A stretch of DNA of 64,000 nucleotides from assembly GCA_019843655.1 (NCBI GenBank), contig JACDQD010000002.1, forward strand, positions 13,973,154 to 14,037,153, in the 5' to 3' direction. The notes beneath the pieces are model-generated. The model did not search any database and was not told the DNA's origin. It worked only from the letters and a program-made list of their open reading frames with translations. Origin of the DNA: Lethocerus indicus (Eukaryota; Arthropoda; Insecta; Hemiptera; Belostomatidae). The position numbers and the translations under genes were made by a program. This document shows positions 51,601-64,000 of this stretch, piece by piece (within the stretch, counting starts at the first letter, position 1; every line of letters begins with the position of its first letter).

Positions 51601-54600
51601 CATTGCGATACGCGTGATAGGTGCGGTGCATCGTGACAGATATGGTAGATTTATGTTACTTTTAATGTATATATAGCAACTAGGTCCGAGTAAAAAACTG
51701 TGCTAACCAATGCAGCCGAGGTGGGGGGGGGGGGCGTAAGGCATTTCTGATTACAAGATACAATAGCCCTGAGTTCTGGCCTTTTCTAAAGGCGGTCACT
51801 TGCGTACGCCCACTACTCCGATATGCAAGGCTAAATGCTAAATTGTATACCCCATTCTGATTATGAGCCATAAGGTTCATGGTTTCTGTAATGACAACGC
51901 TGAAAATTACAATGTAGGCTGACGATTTGAAATATATGAAATTACATATTTCAATTTACGTAAATTTCGTACTCACGGCCGAAAATATTATGCGATACTC
52001 GAGTGGATATTTTAGAAGGTAGTCGTCCTTAATTTTATTTTACATCGGCAAATTTCCGCTATGGCTACATAAAATTGTATAGCCAACTATTCGGTTAAGG
52101 ATATTTGAAACGATATCTTACATTTAATACTTATTATACGCGGCGTCAAATTTATGGTACATATAATTATCGAATTTGTGATTCTCGCCATTGGAATTCG
52201 GATACGAAACGAAAGCGTACAGAAGAAGACTGGAGCCTGGCCTAATTGCTAACCAAGGCAAGGAAGAAGAAGCGACTTCCCAGAAGTGGCCGCAAAAACC
52301 AAGCGGCCGACACAGACCACAGGGCGTAGATAATTAGCAGTAGATCTGCGAAGCTCGGGCCCGACCTGTTATACAAACTAATGAAATGAACCGCACCAGG
52401 ACTGAATTTTTCCGTATGAGAATAAGTCCGCTGGTTATTTTAATCGAACTTCGTACAACGCAACTTCGATTGGCCGTATTCAGATCGAACGTTTGTATCT
52501 ATCATTTTCAATCAACCATAACTCTAATCCTAGATCTGGACTTACTGAAAAGTTAGATAAGTTTCAAACTGGACTCTTTGTTAAATCGGAGATTGTATCG
52601 CTTAATGGCTCCGCCGGTCACAGTGGCCTCAGGAAATACACCGGAGATCGGTGGCAACAAGAGGCAATATTTAATGAACATTTAAATTTCCTTTTGTAGA
52701 TCGTGAAATCACGAAGGCAATTATTCCTGGCGCAGACGGATTCGTTACGGCCTAAACCACGCCGGTGAAGTGCAGATACCTAAAACGAATTCTCTCTGTT
52801 CTGTGAAGGTTTTGTCACGGTAAGTAAAAATAATATGTGAAGATAAGAGAGAGAAAAAAACACGTTGGCAAAGAAACATTAATATACCGCTAGATAGCGG
52901 GAGCTCCCGGTTTCTGTCTTCCCAACTCTACTCATATTTTTTCAAACGCACTATTCTGATAACTCGTCAAATGTGTTATAAACACCTTGAAACACGCTTC
53001 AATCAGTTTTCTTACTTTCGGTGCATCCATGACCATAAATCGTGAAATAATAATCGTCGTATAATACCACTAGTTCTTAAGTTCTATATAATAGATATTC
53101 CATATGTGACTATTCAACGTAACATAATTTTTAGGATAATTCTGATGTTGGGATTATAAACAAGCATTATGGAATTGAAATATTTTTATCCGAAATTATA
53201 TCCATCTCGTACGTTGTATCGAAATTTGTACAACCATCGATTTCGCTCCTTTAATCATTGATTGAACAGAACACTAAATGTAAATTTTTAGCCTTTCTTA
53301 TAGTGTGATTCCTAAATCAGAATACGCAGTTCCCAACAAAGATCACTTCAACTAGATCTCCTTGGGCTACTGGCTACCACTAGAGTGGTCTCACCAAAAC
53401 GTTACACTGAATTCACTTCCAATACAAGTAATACTTCAGTTTATCACACCGTTCCCACAATGAACGTTTCGTAATAATCTACACAGCGGTCTTACTATAA
53501 ATTTGTATATGAAGAAATAGCTGGCTTTAGTAGATCTTAATCATGCAGAGCTGCGAATACCGAGAGTATTTTTTGTGTGAAATTAAACAGGAAATTGGGG
53601 AATAATGTTTGGGTTTAATCGCAGCCTGTACCACCTTTTGACCAGGTTGAAATAAATATTTTGTACATTTTAATGGAAAGAGTTTTCTGATTAATTCCAG
53701 TGGGGGTTGAAGTAAAATAGAATACGCCGGTTCCATGTCCGTAACTGAGACGGTAGTTTGGAGACGACCAGTTGTGTGGGGCAACCCTTTGGAGAGAAGG
53801 GACGATCGGTAAGGATACTTGTGAGACTAAGTGCGCTGGTCACTTTTAAATCGGGACCACCCGGGGGACCCTGGGTGGGGGGCACCGCCCCCATGGGGGG
53901 GAGTCAGCACTTTTTGAAAACCCCTTTTGTCTTCTGACGGGTCAGCTTTCACGCTCCGATTGACGGACTCCGGACTTGCCACTTGCCCAATTCCTTTTGA
54001 AACCTGCCACCCACAAAGACATCATGCTGGGCACCGATTTAAGTGCTAAGACACTGTAGGTTTTTCGGACCCCAAATTATACTGTTTCAGCAGTGCGTAG
54101 CCGTTATTACCTGACTTTCTATTAATCCAAATTGAACCTTAAAATGACAGTAGTAAAGTTGACAGTAATATTTTACTTATTATCCTTTGCCAAGCAGATA
54201 AACTTAATATTTATATTTTCAGTTATACACAATCCAAATGTCGTAATAAAAGATTGTTCGACATGTTGGTGATGTGTTATTATTCGGGTTCGTCTTATTT
54301 AATGGATTAGCGTAATGACATAAAAATATATATCACGTTCCGTTGGATAAAAAACTGAAACAACGCTGAGCAGCTTTGATCTAGCACTCCCCTTAAACAA
54401 CCGTTATGAATCGGTCGTGTCAATTGTTCTTCTGTTCCTGGATACAGAAAAGAAACAATTTTAATAAATAGCGGTGTTGACTCATAAAGTCCGTTCGTCG
54501 AGCGTATGTCGCTGTAAATCAAACCGGCGTAAAGGGGGGAGACGTAGGGGCCAATAAACGGTGGTAGTATATCAGCTATTGGACTCGGTACGGGCGTCGA

Positions 54601-56762
54601 CCAAACCTTGGATGGCCCATTCTCTATTAATTGACCACCTGTTCCCCCGTACATGAATTCCCAGATTTAAAACCAAATTTAGCACTGTTCAACGGAAACA
54701 AACAAGCTCGGTATAAATTTTTTTCTAGCAGGGAAGATGATTTGGAAGTAAATGATAGAAAGTTTAGAAACAGTCCGCAACAATTACCGACGGTACCGAC
54801 AGAGCGACACATGTCGCTCGGACTCAGCAGAGAGAACAACGGTCCTTCTAGGGTCGTCCAGGTATTGGACCCGTCTATTGTCTATAGTAGGGTATCGAGT
54901 AAATGTCACATTGGAAAATAGCACAAAAAGGGTTTTCTTCTAGAAAAGCTAGTAAGAATTAAAAGTTGGCACCAATAATGCCGCGTTTTTTTCGGAGCGT
55001 TTTTGAAACTGCCTCGAACCAAAAGAGTCACGAAGGCGGTAGTGCGATGTTTTAACTATTCCGTCGATAACAATGCCCAATAAGTTTCGATCGTGGATGT
55101 GAAACTCAGCCAGTAAAAAATGCTCACTTCGTAAGAACGAAATAAGAACTTACCGATCGAAATTTTAAAATGTTTTGAGATTTTTCATGGGCAGGTAAAA
55201 TTTTCGGGTTTTATGTACCGAACCAACTGTACTGTTCAGGGTAAGATTTTGTTTCTGATCTCGTTTCGGCAGGTTCCACCTTGCTGCACTTCAGTGGGCC
55301 CGGGAGGAAGAACAGTGGAAGTTGTCATGATTTGAGTTCTCCTGTTCAACATTCAACAGTACTCGAATGTTCCGGTTCTTCTTATTTCCATGCACTTATA
55401 AATATCCCGTAAATAAATTAATCTAATCATAATTATGTGTCATTAGAACAAAATAATAGGGATATATCAATTAATATTGTTTACATAGTTGCTGTGAAGG
55501 AAAATTAAGAACTTAAACGTATGTTTCTATTCTTAAGGTTTGGTAACTCTTGTTTGATGGATCGTTCGCTGTAACCCTTTGTGTATGTGTGACAAAAGAG
55601 GTAAGAGGAGGACAGGTAGAGGAAGAAAGTTTCCATGCTTTAATATATATTAATTATTGCTAGTTTATTGCCGGAGCGTATCCTTGAAATTGTCACTGAA
55701 AGGGAAACGGCTTTATACAGTTACAGTATACATTTTTAAAAGATTCGACCATGTTTTCAAATATCTCGTTTTGAATACGCGCACGATTTTATTTAAATAA
55801 TAAATTACAGCATCTAGGAATTTTATTTCCTGGAAACGTTTCGTGTACATATGAAGTGTCTACGATTTATTCGATTTGCTCCGCTGAATAAAACCGAGCT
55901 GCATTAGCTCCCGTGTGAACGGGCCAGCTGAGAACGCTCACTGAAATAAGAAATTTTTCTTCTCTGACCTTTAAGAGCTGTTTACACGTGTAAGTGGACC
56001 ACCGCGGAGTGGTCTCCGGCCGGGTAATGAGGATATATCTATAGAAGATTACGCATTCCGATTCACGGCACATGCGTACACCGCGTGTAATAGCCTATTC
56101 ATCCGTCCAACGTGTCTATATTTATTGTCCGATGGAATATAATTATTCTATATTGGTGGGTCCTATCTATACCGGCCCTTCTTCACCGGGTGAATAATTC
56201 TCCCTGGAGGAACTTTCACGGAATTTGTTCTCACCGGAGAACACAATTACCGGGTAAGAAAGAAATGCTGTCTCGGCCTACGTAGCCCACTAACGATTTC
56301 CTCTTCGGCCGGAGAGTTCGAACGGTCTCGGTTGATTTGCAACGATTTAACGAATTTTCGAAAGCGATAATTGCCCTTCCCGTTGGTTGAAGAGAAGCAA
56401 GTTTTATAATTAGTTCCACGGCCCACGTATTACTATTGTTATTTTAGGAAACATGCCCAAGCGGAGGGACGTGATTAAAAGTAGACATCCCATTCGAATT
56501 ATACATTCTTACGAGTACCTTAAATAAGCTTATGGATTTAAAATTACGGAAGACTAATTTAGTAATTACTTCTCAATATAATTCGTTAAAACATGTGGAT
56601 ACTAATATATCACATTCATTTTAGTATTAGTGATAGTTAACAATTTGTGTTCACATAAATACAGTATATGGGAAGTTAAAAGAAAATAAGTGTTGGGGTT
56701 TATAGTACCTCCTTAGTTTTTTAAGGTATATGAAAATAAATAAAAATATTAAATATATAATT
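48672..56762. other. Gene-free DNA with GC islands
   Basis: No recognised gene. GC-richer islands occur at 49330-49700, 50890-51380 and 53830-53960, with smaller ones at 52250-52380 and 54480-54860. A 12-G run lies at 51723-51734. The 130-codon plus-strand frame at 50936-51328 sits in the GC-richest island and resembles nothing known. At 52695-52816 an acceptor-like TTTTGTAG and a donor ACG/GTAAGT bracket a segment that is interrupted by stops in all frames. Confidence 0.5.
53857..53899. repeat. Overlapping G/C palindromes
   Basis: CCACCC (53857-53862) pairs with GGGTGG (53873-53878). GGGGGC (53878-53883) pairs with GCCCCC (53887-53892), which is also half of the perfect palindrome CCCCCATGGGGG (53888-53899). 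These are mutually exclusive stem-loops in AT-richer surroundings. Confidence 0.85.
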
Positions 56763-56777
56763 ATAAATATTTCTTTC

Positions 56778-56889
56778 CTAGGATAATGTCCTAGTAGATT
56801 TCACTTCTATTAGTGAAATTAAATTGAAAACTTGATTAAGCATTAAGAACATGATTAAGCTTATTTTTGCTTTAAATAAAGAATTAAGC
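56778..56889. promoter_or_regulatory. Two tandem hairpins followed by GATTAAGC direct repeats
   Basis: CTAGGA-TAATG-TCCTAG (56778-56794) and ATTTCACT-TCTATT-AGTGAAAT (56798-56819) are perfect hairpins 3 nt apart. GATTAAGC then occurs at 56834-56841 and 56853-56860, with AATTAAGC at 56882-56889. The repeats resemble K50 homeodomain sites (GGATTA class). Function is inferred only. Confidence 0.4.
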
Positions 56890-59800
56890 AGCCGCACAGA
56901 ACCACGCTATTGTGATCTTGATCAATGTTAGTGAGCTGTTACGGGTCTTCTCCTAGTCGTTAATACGGCTTCATATTTCTTTTTCTGGAGTTTTAATTTT
57001 CATATTAGGCTGGTTGTATTACATTTTACGCACAAGTCGACTCTATTCCATTTTTCTCACGATAAACGGTCGAATTTAATTTTCAGGAAAATATTTATAA
57101 ATAATCGATGGACGAATGCCATTAATTGGCCTCTAGTGTATCAGTGTACCATCATCATGTCCCATCTACATTATACTGGGACGAAGCTTCCTGTGGTGGG
57201 GTACGCGCCACAGATGAGTCTTTATCATTTCATCGGGTACCCGTCTACTCCAAGCCCTGTCAGACCGGCCAATAGTTAAGGAAATCGTTAAGCCTCGCTT
57301 AATAAATTAACTAGTGACAACTGGAACTGAAGACCAATGACCGGGCCTAGATTTTGTGATGGAATTTCGTCTTTCGTAACGGACTTATTTTGCGCCAGCT
57401 ATTAAGGAGTCTATTACAAACAATGTCTGATTTGTAACGAATAGAATTCATAAGGTTTACAATCAATAGAAATATGGTATTTTAACAGCTCAATTTTTTG
57501 GATCATTTGAACAATGTTCATGCCATAGAATAATATTTACTAATTCCACGGCAATTAATGTGCTATATAATTGTATTAATTCACTGCCCATTGCCTTTAT
57601 TAATTAGTGATATAAGGGCGCCGGCCGAGTACACGCACTTAAACGGTATTCTTGAAATCCGGTGATTTTTTTTTACAGAACGTACATTCAAGTAATTAAA
57701 AATGTGGCGATTACGAAGCCCCGGTGTTTAAGTACAGGACGATATAATAATGCAAGCTCCGTTCAGGAAGGACCACGTTAAAAGGGAGAATGAAAGACGT
57801 TTCCTCTCGTCTGGAACTCATCCATGATCTTTTCCTCTTTTTCTCTGGCACCGTTTCATTCTCTTTCCGACACTAAAACACCGCCATTGTCCGGACGGCT
57901 GAGCTGAATAAGAAAATTAGGAAATACTTGTACGATGTACTTAAAATTATATGGGCACTTTCAATTACAAAATAGAAACACGTAAAAACACAAGGACACC
58001 GTAAGCACGCCAGTGGACAAGATTGTACAAATCAATAGGGGCCACACTCTGCATCTTAATATTTCGTCAAGGGCTGACAATGGGCTCATTTTTAACGCCG
58101 GCCGGCTTGAATATAATGTGTGGGAGAGCCGGGATACCAGGAATTTACCGGCACAGAAATAAAGAGAGGCCTACGAGAAATTTACCTCCTTTAGGGAAGA
58201 CAAAAGGGAACCGCTCGGTGTACTGTCACGCTGAATAATTAAATGTTAGGCCTTTTTATCCGGGGCGGCCGCACATACCGTCGTCCAACCCTCTCCTTAT
58301 TCACGGAATAATCTTTGGTTCCACTGGTATTCGAAAATTTCATTTACTTCACATATTTGTACTGACTTTAATAGCCGGATATCCTTCTATAGTGCGCTGA
58401 TTCATAGGAATAAATTGAATTTCTGGTTTAAATAAAAATGCTCAGTTTTCCACACCATCCGAGATGATACTTTTATTGTGTTCACAAATTGGTCTGTCTT
58501 TATAATAAATAGTGACTCAACTCGAGTTATTACAATAGTAAGAAAGATGGGGGTCCTTGTTTGCATTATTAGTATTGTTTTGCATTTTAGTATTAGTATT
58601 ATTGAATAGTACTGCTTTGAAAATAAGATCTTCTGAATTGTTTCCACGCTTAATGTCGTTGTCCCTCAATTAAATACAGCCTATGTTTCAATTTTACTTT
58701 AAGAGAACTGCATGAAGACACCGTTCAATTATTGGGCTCGACTGTGCATGTCATTTATTTCAATTTCGTCCGTCCTCTTGCATTTCCCTCCTGGCCGCCA
58801 CGCTATAACTTATCTTCAGCCACCTCTCAGGAATATTCTGATTCATAAAGTTAAAGAAAGCATTAATATCCGTTAGGGCAGCTTAAGTTGGCGATTTATC
58901 AACTGTGATTAAAGGATGCGCAGAACTGGCTAACGTTTTCGCCCGGGGATCTTCTTTTCTATAAATCCCTCTTTCCAAATTGGAATAATCAGGCGTCATA
59001 CGAAGCGGGTGGATAATTCATGAGCATCCATTCGACCTCGTAACTACTATTCAGAACTGCCCTTCACTGTATTATAATTAAAACGCTCGTTCCTGGAAAT
59101 ACTAGACTAATTTAGTTTCGAGAGCGAAGAGGTTTGAGGCCTCGTTGTAAATTCCAAATGTAACAAATTCTAAAAGTCTAACAATTTTATAGAAAACTGT
59201 TCGAAAAATTCGTTATGTAGCTAAAGGCTTCTAGATCCGTTGCGGAAGATTCCGTCTGTTTTATCTGTCTGGATGTAATCTCATTAATTTATAATACGAG
59301 AACTTTAAAAACAGATTAACTGCCGAAGCTCCAAGAATGCTGCTGGCTGTTAAAAGTAACATTACGCTATAACTTCTGCGGATAAGCCTAAGTGGAACGA
59401 TCGGCCTTTCTGAGATGGTAATGCGGTAATTATTTAGACTGACAACTAGTTATAATCCGCGCATCACGGATTGGATTTATGCTACAGTTATAAATTATGG
59501 TTTTGCTCTCAACCAATTTATTTTCGTTCTCCTACGTTCTTTTCAGTGCTACAGAAGTGGGAGGCTGACAGTATAATACCCAATCCGATTTGGCAGCGTG
59601 AGGTTAGACCTAATTAGAACAAATGCTGTGGTACCATTTGTTTCCACGCCTCTTTAATCTATTTTTTTAGTCTGAGGTATATATCAGCGATAACGGGAAA
59701 AGGTATATAAAGAAATATAATATATTATTATTCGGTCACCAGTTTGGACTGATGATTCAATCAGTTGGAAACATCAATGAATTAATAAATTGTAGGTACC

Positions 59801-62800
59801 CGCATGGTACACCATTTTTCTTAGAGCATTATAATTTTAAAAGGTCTCTAATTAACATAATAAATATTTTTAAAATGTCGGAATCATAGTATAACTAACG
59901 AAACTATACAACCTAACTATCACCCGAAATCTAACTCCTAAAACACCCTGTTAGATCGCAGGAAATATTTAAAAGTGAGAATACACTTAAAGAGTTTAAG
60001 GAACGGAATAGAAAATGAAGAATTTAGCCGGGGATAGTTTGAAATATGAAACCCCCAGCCTCTTCCTTCAAGATTATTCGTCCCTTGCTTGTGGTTCATC
60101 GCAAGCTCAGGAGCCAAGAATTTGAGAAACCGGACGGGTGGAGAAGAGCCTTTTTGTCCCGATTCAGAACGGTCTCTGTGGATCTAACAGCCGTGTTTCC
60201 GAGACGGGGAGAAGGAGTCTTGCGGAGTGTAAGTCCCGGCGGACTTCTTTGGGGCCCCTCAGACGGACGCCGCAATTACCGGATCTCGTAGAGGCTCAGA
60301 TTTATGGCCGGGAGCCGCCGCGACATTCCTCAACAATTGAAAATTACACGGGGCCCCGGAGCCGGGCAAGGAGGAATACTTCTCGAATTCTCCGGTTAAT
60401 ATAAAAAACCAAAAAAAACGGCGGCGGGAAAAAGGTCGGCCGGTAGCGTTTAGGGTGTCACAATCGGCCCGGTTATTTATTGGAGCCCCGGCGGAGATCA
60501 TCTTTCTCTTCCATTGGGTGAGGCGCCCTCATACCATTTCTCGACGCCCCGATATAAAACGTCGTAATTATAAGCTCGCACCAACCTCAATCTGACTCCC
60601 AACACCAATGCGTCACGTCACGCCCGATGTTTCACCTACGATGCTTGGAAGTAGTTTTAAGTTTTAACGATGTCTATTTCATATTAGAACCATCTCTGTC
60701 AGAGATCGTGGAGTCGTATGAGTTTCACTTGAAATAAGAGATTAATTATGCACGTGCAGATTATGGACGAGCAGAACAATTATAATTGTTCCGGTTGCTG
60801 AAATGTTACCCTTTTTATCGACGTCATTTCTTCGGTTATCAATTTCTTGAAAAAAGAATATACAGGACTGAAGGTTCCCTTCAACAAAAGTTTCAAGTAT
60901 TTCATCTACACATATATGTACACAGCGACCAACCGATCCTATTTATTAACGTGTGTACATTTTATCTGTAACAAAATGATTTCCTTTTCCAATTACTCTA
61001 TTATTGGTAAGCTTCCTTTAAATACATGACCCACTTTCTAATGGCCCATATGTACTTATCATCGTGCGAGCAGCCCAATTTGAACTTCCTTATTCGCAAT
61101 CATTTCCGGCCGCGTAATATTTTAAGATGCTCTCCTGCCATTGCCGTGTTTCAATGGAACTGTGTAACGTCCACGTTAATGGACCGAATAAAATATTATA
61201 TAATACTAAACAAAGCAACTGTTACTCTACAATTTTATCACTGAACTTTAAATTTAATACATTTTTCCTTTCTCTTTAGTGTTTTTATCATACAATGAAG
61301 CAAAATATAGTACACAAGTAAGAATTGAATTCCTTCATCTATTAATCTAGAAATCTATTCGGGGATGATTAAGTGCACTGTATATTTCAAGAACGGCGTA
61401 ATAATCATTTGCTACATTACATAACGTTAGGCTCTATTAAGGAGAGATTGCGAGTAACTGTAGTCAGCCTTAAGAAAAGCGAAACGGTTTCTATAATATA
61501 AGGGGCTCGAGACAGGATGGATAAGATTGTTTTATTACTAGAGATCAGATAAGCGCGGATGATGTTTCTACAGGCAGGACTGGCAGGATGAGTGGCAACC
61601 GAGGCCATCCCATGCTGATAGGTCTTTTATTAAATTCTGTTTTCAATATTTGAGCGGTCCATGAAGGCAAAGTCGGTTGGAAAATAACTCCACTACGAAA
61701 TTAGATAAGAGTCTGCGTTACTTCTAAAGGGGCGGCGTTATTAAAAAACTGATTCTTGTCCCGATCGGATTTAAAACAGATCCTGTGTCCGCCTACTTAC
61801 CATTACCCGGCCAAAGGCGGCATTTCAGTTTCTTCGCTTTCTGTCGATTCATTAACCACCGTTCACGAGATTAAATTGAAGCCAGAAACAATGTGCATAC
61901 GCCCGCTCAGGAAACACCCAGTCACTCGTGAACTTTTGACCTCCCCGGCTGAAAGGTCACAGTCTGACCTGTGCAGTGTCTGATTGGTTCCTACTTCGTA
62001 AAACACCGTAGTTTTACTATTTTTTAACGCACGTAACGTGCTCAATGCATGAAATAGCCAGCTCAAGGAGCCGAATTATTCGTTGGCGAACAATCATCGA
62101 GAAAGTTGGTTGTAATTTCTCTACTGGTACTAGTAGTTCTTTGAGAATTGGTTCTTCACGATCACAGCCCCTGGTTACAAACACAAGAAAAACAAAGCAA
62201 AAACTATGTATGCCTGATATGAGTAATGCCACGCCTACATGAATCAGAACTGTTTGAATTAGAATAAATAAGATATTTATACATAAAACAAATGTAGATA
62301 GAGGTAAGCCCATGTAGAAACACAATGGAGCCACTGAAACGCTTGAAATAATGCAAGAGAACCTGTTTCCTGTTTCGTTCTTTTAGAACTCCATTCCCCG
62401 GTAGTTCAATGGTAAATGGTAACAGAATGGTTAAGTAATAAATGGTAAAAAAAATTTTCTCTATCTGATCGCAATTTATCATTGGACTGCTGGGCACAAT
62501 GACTTTTTCAGGAGCGTAGAGCGGTTTTCAAAAACCTAATCTATAAGTCGAATCCACTTTTTAATTTATAGTTAATCGAACCATTTAATTAGAATAAAGA
62601 TCGTAAATTCGAACTATAATTATATGTAACCTGTAATTCGTGCATTTGTAACTCGGATCCAATTAAGGAACCGAACGGGGGGGGGGAGTGGGGCCACGCC
62701 TAAGTACACAGAGTAATTGCGTCCTACTGATTGGTTTCTATTATTATCATTTGTAACAAAGGCTTCAGGATTGAAATTACGTGTCCAACTTTCTAATATT

Positions 62801-63587
62801 TTCCATTTTGTGGCGTTCAATTCATTCCCAACATAAGTTTTATTTACTGGGCAGCAGTGTGGCAATTATTCTTTCCATTACGTTCGGTTAGCTGAGATGA
62901 CTTTCAAATACGATGAATAAGTTGCCCAATGTCTATCTGAATCATTAATTTAAGTACTGTAACACTTAGATAGTGCTATTTGATTTTAGCTACACTTTAA
63001 TTAATTAAAATATTATTTCTGTCGCTATATTTTTCTTCCCTCCACCCACTAATATTTCAATTATTGAATTTCCACTCCATTGTTGTTCCCTGTGTGTAAG
63101 TAGAATGTTGTCATTAGTTTCATGCGTCTTCTAGTTTAAGTACGGTTTAAACACTTTATGAAACGTATATCTGATGGCATTGGATTAGCCTGCTTATTAG
63201 TCTCACGTTCTCAGAGGAAATAACCGAATGACTCACACATCATCATGAGCGATACTCACAGTTAGAATATTAGGATTTAGAAATGTTGTTGTTATCACTA
63301 GAACAAATAGAGTTTAAGATTAGGGATTACCTTTATCCAAAACAAATAATTAACCAAACCCATGAATTTTAAACAACTTATTTATTAGTCTATCACCGAA
63401 ATCTGTAAGGATTCATTCTCAGAATTTGAATATGCAGATGTTACTTCCCAATCAACTGTCAAAGTATTTGTTCTGCAGCAGCATAATTCATCGAATAATA
63501 ATATCACGGAGTAATAAAATTTAATAATTTCATGGCATCAGACGATAGGGAACATAATCCGTTAAAGAATCGGATGGTAGTACTTAC
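56890..63587. other. Gene-free DNA with GC island at 60.0-60.6 kb
   Basis: No recognised gene. A segment at 57146-57270 (CATCATCATG, GGGAC/GTCCC arms, GGTGGGGTACGCGCC) is unlike its AT-rich neighbours and may be an old retroelement fragment. The GC island 60040-60560 is open in several frames, with a GTAAGT at 60229 after CGGAGT. On the minus strand ATG/GTAAGT at 61793-61798 follows a short ATG frame. A ten-G run is at 62677-62686. None of the open frames shows homology I know. Confidence 0.5.
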
Positions 63588-63718
63588 AGAGTGATGATGG
63601 AGACGTCGGTGTTTGGTGGCGGAGGAGTTTGTTTGGCGTTGACATTCACCGACGGTGCTCGTACGGTTTTATGACGGCCGTTTCCGCTTGGGGTTTCTGG
63701 GACTTTTATTCCTCCCGA
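63588..63718 (-). CDS. Possible minus-strand 5' exon ending at GTAAGT
   Basis: A consensus donor (ATCACTCT then GTAAGT) lies just left of 63588 on the minus strand, the strand of Ca-beta, in a CG-rich island extending to about 63800. One frame is open from after a TAA at 63721-63719 and reads ...PSVNVNAKQTPPPPNTDVSI, ending in phase 2 with no ATG. A second frame has an ATG at 63645, immediately preceded by an in-frame TGA, and reads MSTPNKLLRHQTPTSPSSL, ending in phase 1. Neither phase joins directly to the phase-0 GSADS exon. It may be an untranslated or partly coding first exon of a longer transcript. No homology recognised. Confidence 0.2.
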
Positions 63719-64000
63719 TTATTGGTTTATCGCGTATCCCTCTCCGCGGGGAAATGCCTCGGTAACCGATATTTGAATTGCCGCGGGGCAGAAAAAGTTT
63801 TTACGGTCCCTGGAATAACGCTGTGATTTGATCGCTATTTATAATATTCGGGGACTGTACCGCGATTAATTTCAGGGGAGCAACATACATAACTACACCT
63901 ATGTGCACATTTAGTTATAAATGCTTTTTATACTGTTATATAATGAATTTGTATGAAAATTGCAACTGAAATGTTGTGACCTAGTAACTGAAGGGCCTAT
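63719..64000. other. End of CG-rich island, then AT-rich DNA
   Basis: CG-rich to about 63880 and AT-rich beyond. No feature is recognised. If 63588-63718 is a first exon, its minus-strand promoter would lie here. Confidence 0.4.

Noticed and set aside
52695..52816. Segment between TTTTGTAG acceptor and ACG/GTAAGT donor
   Set aside because: All three frames contain stops, so it is not an internal coding exon; an untranslated exon cannot be excluded.
61799..61850. Minus-strand ATG frame MNRQKAKKLKCRLWPGN before GTAAGT, faintly like the end of a homeodomain
   Set aside because: No homeodomain helices precede it, an in-frame stop lies seven codons upstream, and the resemblance is too short.

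Overview
The window is nuclear DNA from an arthropod, most probably an insect. It is AT-rich, with microsatellites, spliceosomal GT-AG introns and no operon-like gene packing. The only protein I recognise is the voltage-gated calcium channel beta subunit (Ca-beta, CACNB family), on the minus strand. Its GSADS...LDEEKETLRREKERQ...LEKAR block is the conserved segment just N-terminal to the SH3 domain.

Layout. Two coding exons of Ca-beta lie at the low-coordinate end. A first coding exon of 30 codons is at 6113-6024 (minus), and a 39-codon exon is at 580-464 (minus). They are joined by a 5.4 kb AT-rich intron, both junctions are phase 0, and the next exon lies left of the window. A CpG-rich stretch upstream of the start codon (about 6114-6660) looks like the promoter of this isoform. 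A long CA repeat (TG on the sense strand) sits about 130 nt past the second exon's donor site.

From about 6.7 kb to 63.6 kb I recognise no gene. It is AT-rich DNA studded with GC-richer islands of 0.1-0.8 kb, near 8.4-8.8, 13.3-13.5, 15.7-16.1, 24.2-24.6, 28.1-29.7, 38.0-39.1, 40.9-41.2, 44.0-44.5, 50.9-51.4, 60.0-60.6 and 63.6-63.8 kb. These may be regulatory elements or alternative 5' exons. A few islands and AT-rich sites hold exon-like open segments with good splice signals, and I list them at low confidence. The best are a 56-nt plus-strand exon with a membrane-helix translation at 48.6 kb, a 45-nt minus-strand exon at 42.8 kb, and an open minus-strand segment ending at a GTAAGT donor at 63.6 kb.

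Mobile and structural DNA is sparse but clear. There is a 314-bp MITE with terminal inverted repeats of about 100 bp and TA target duplications (27566-27879), and a near-perfect 52-bp foldback hairpin (16862-17001). Two diverged copies of a repeat at 16.4 and 37.1 kb share a hammerhead-like CTGAAGA...GAAAC core. A second repeat pair lies at 9.26 and 30.64 kb, and there are several clusters of perfect short palindromes. No tRNA, rRNA, known microRNA or CRISPR array was seen.
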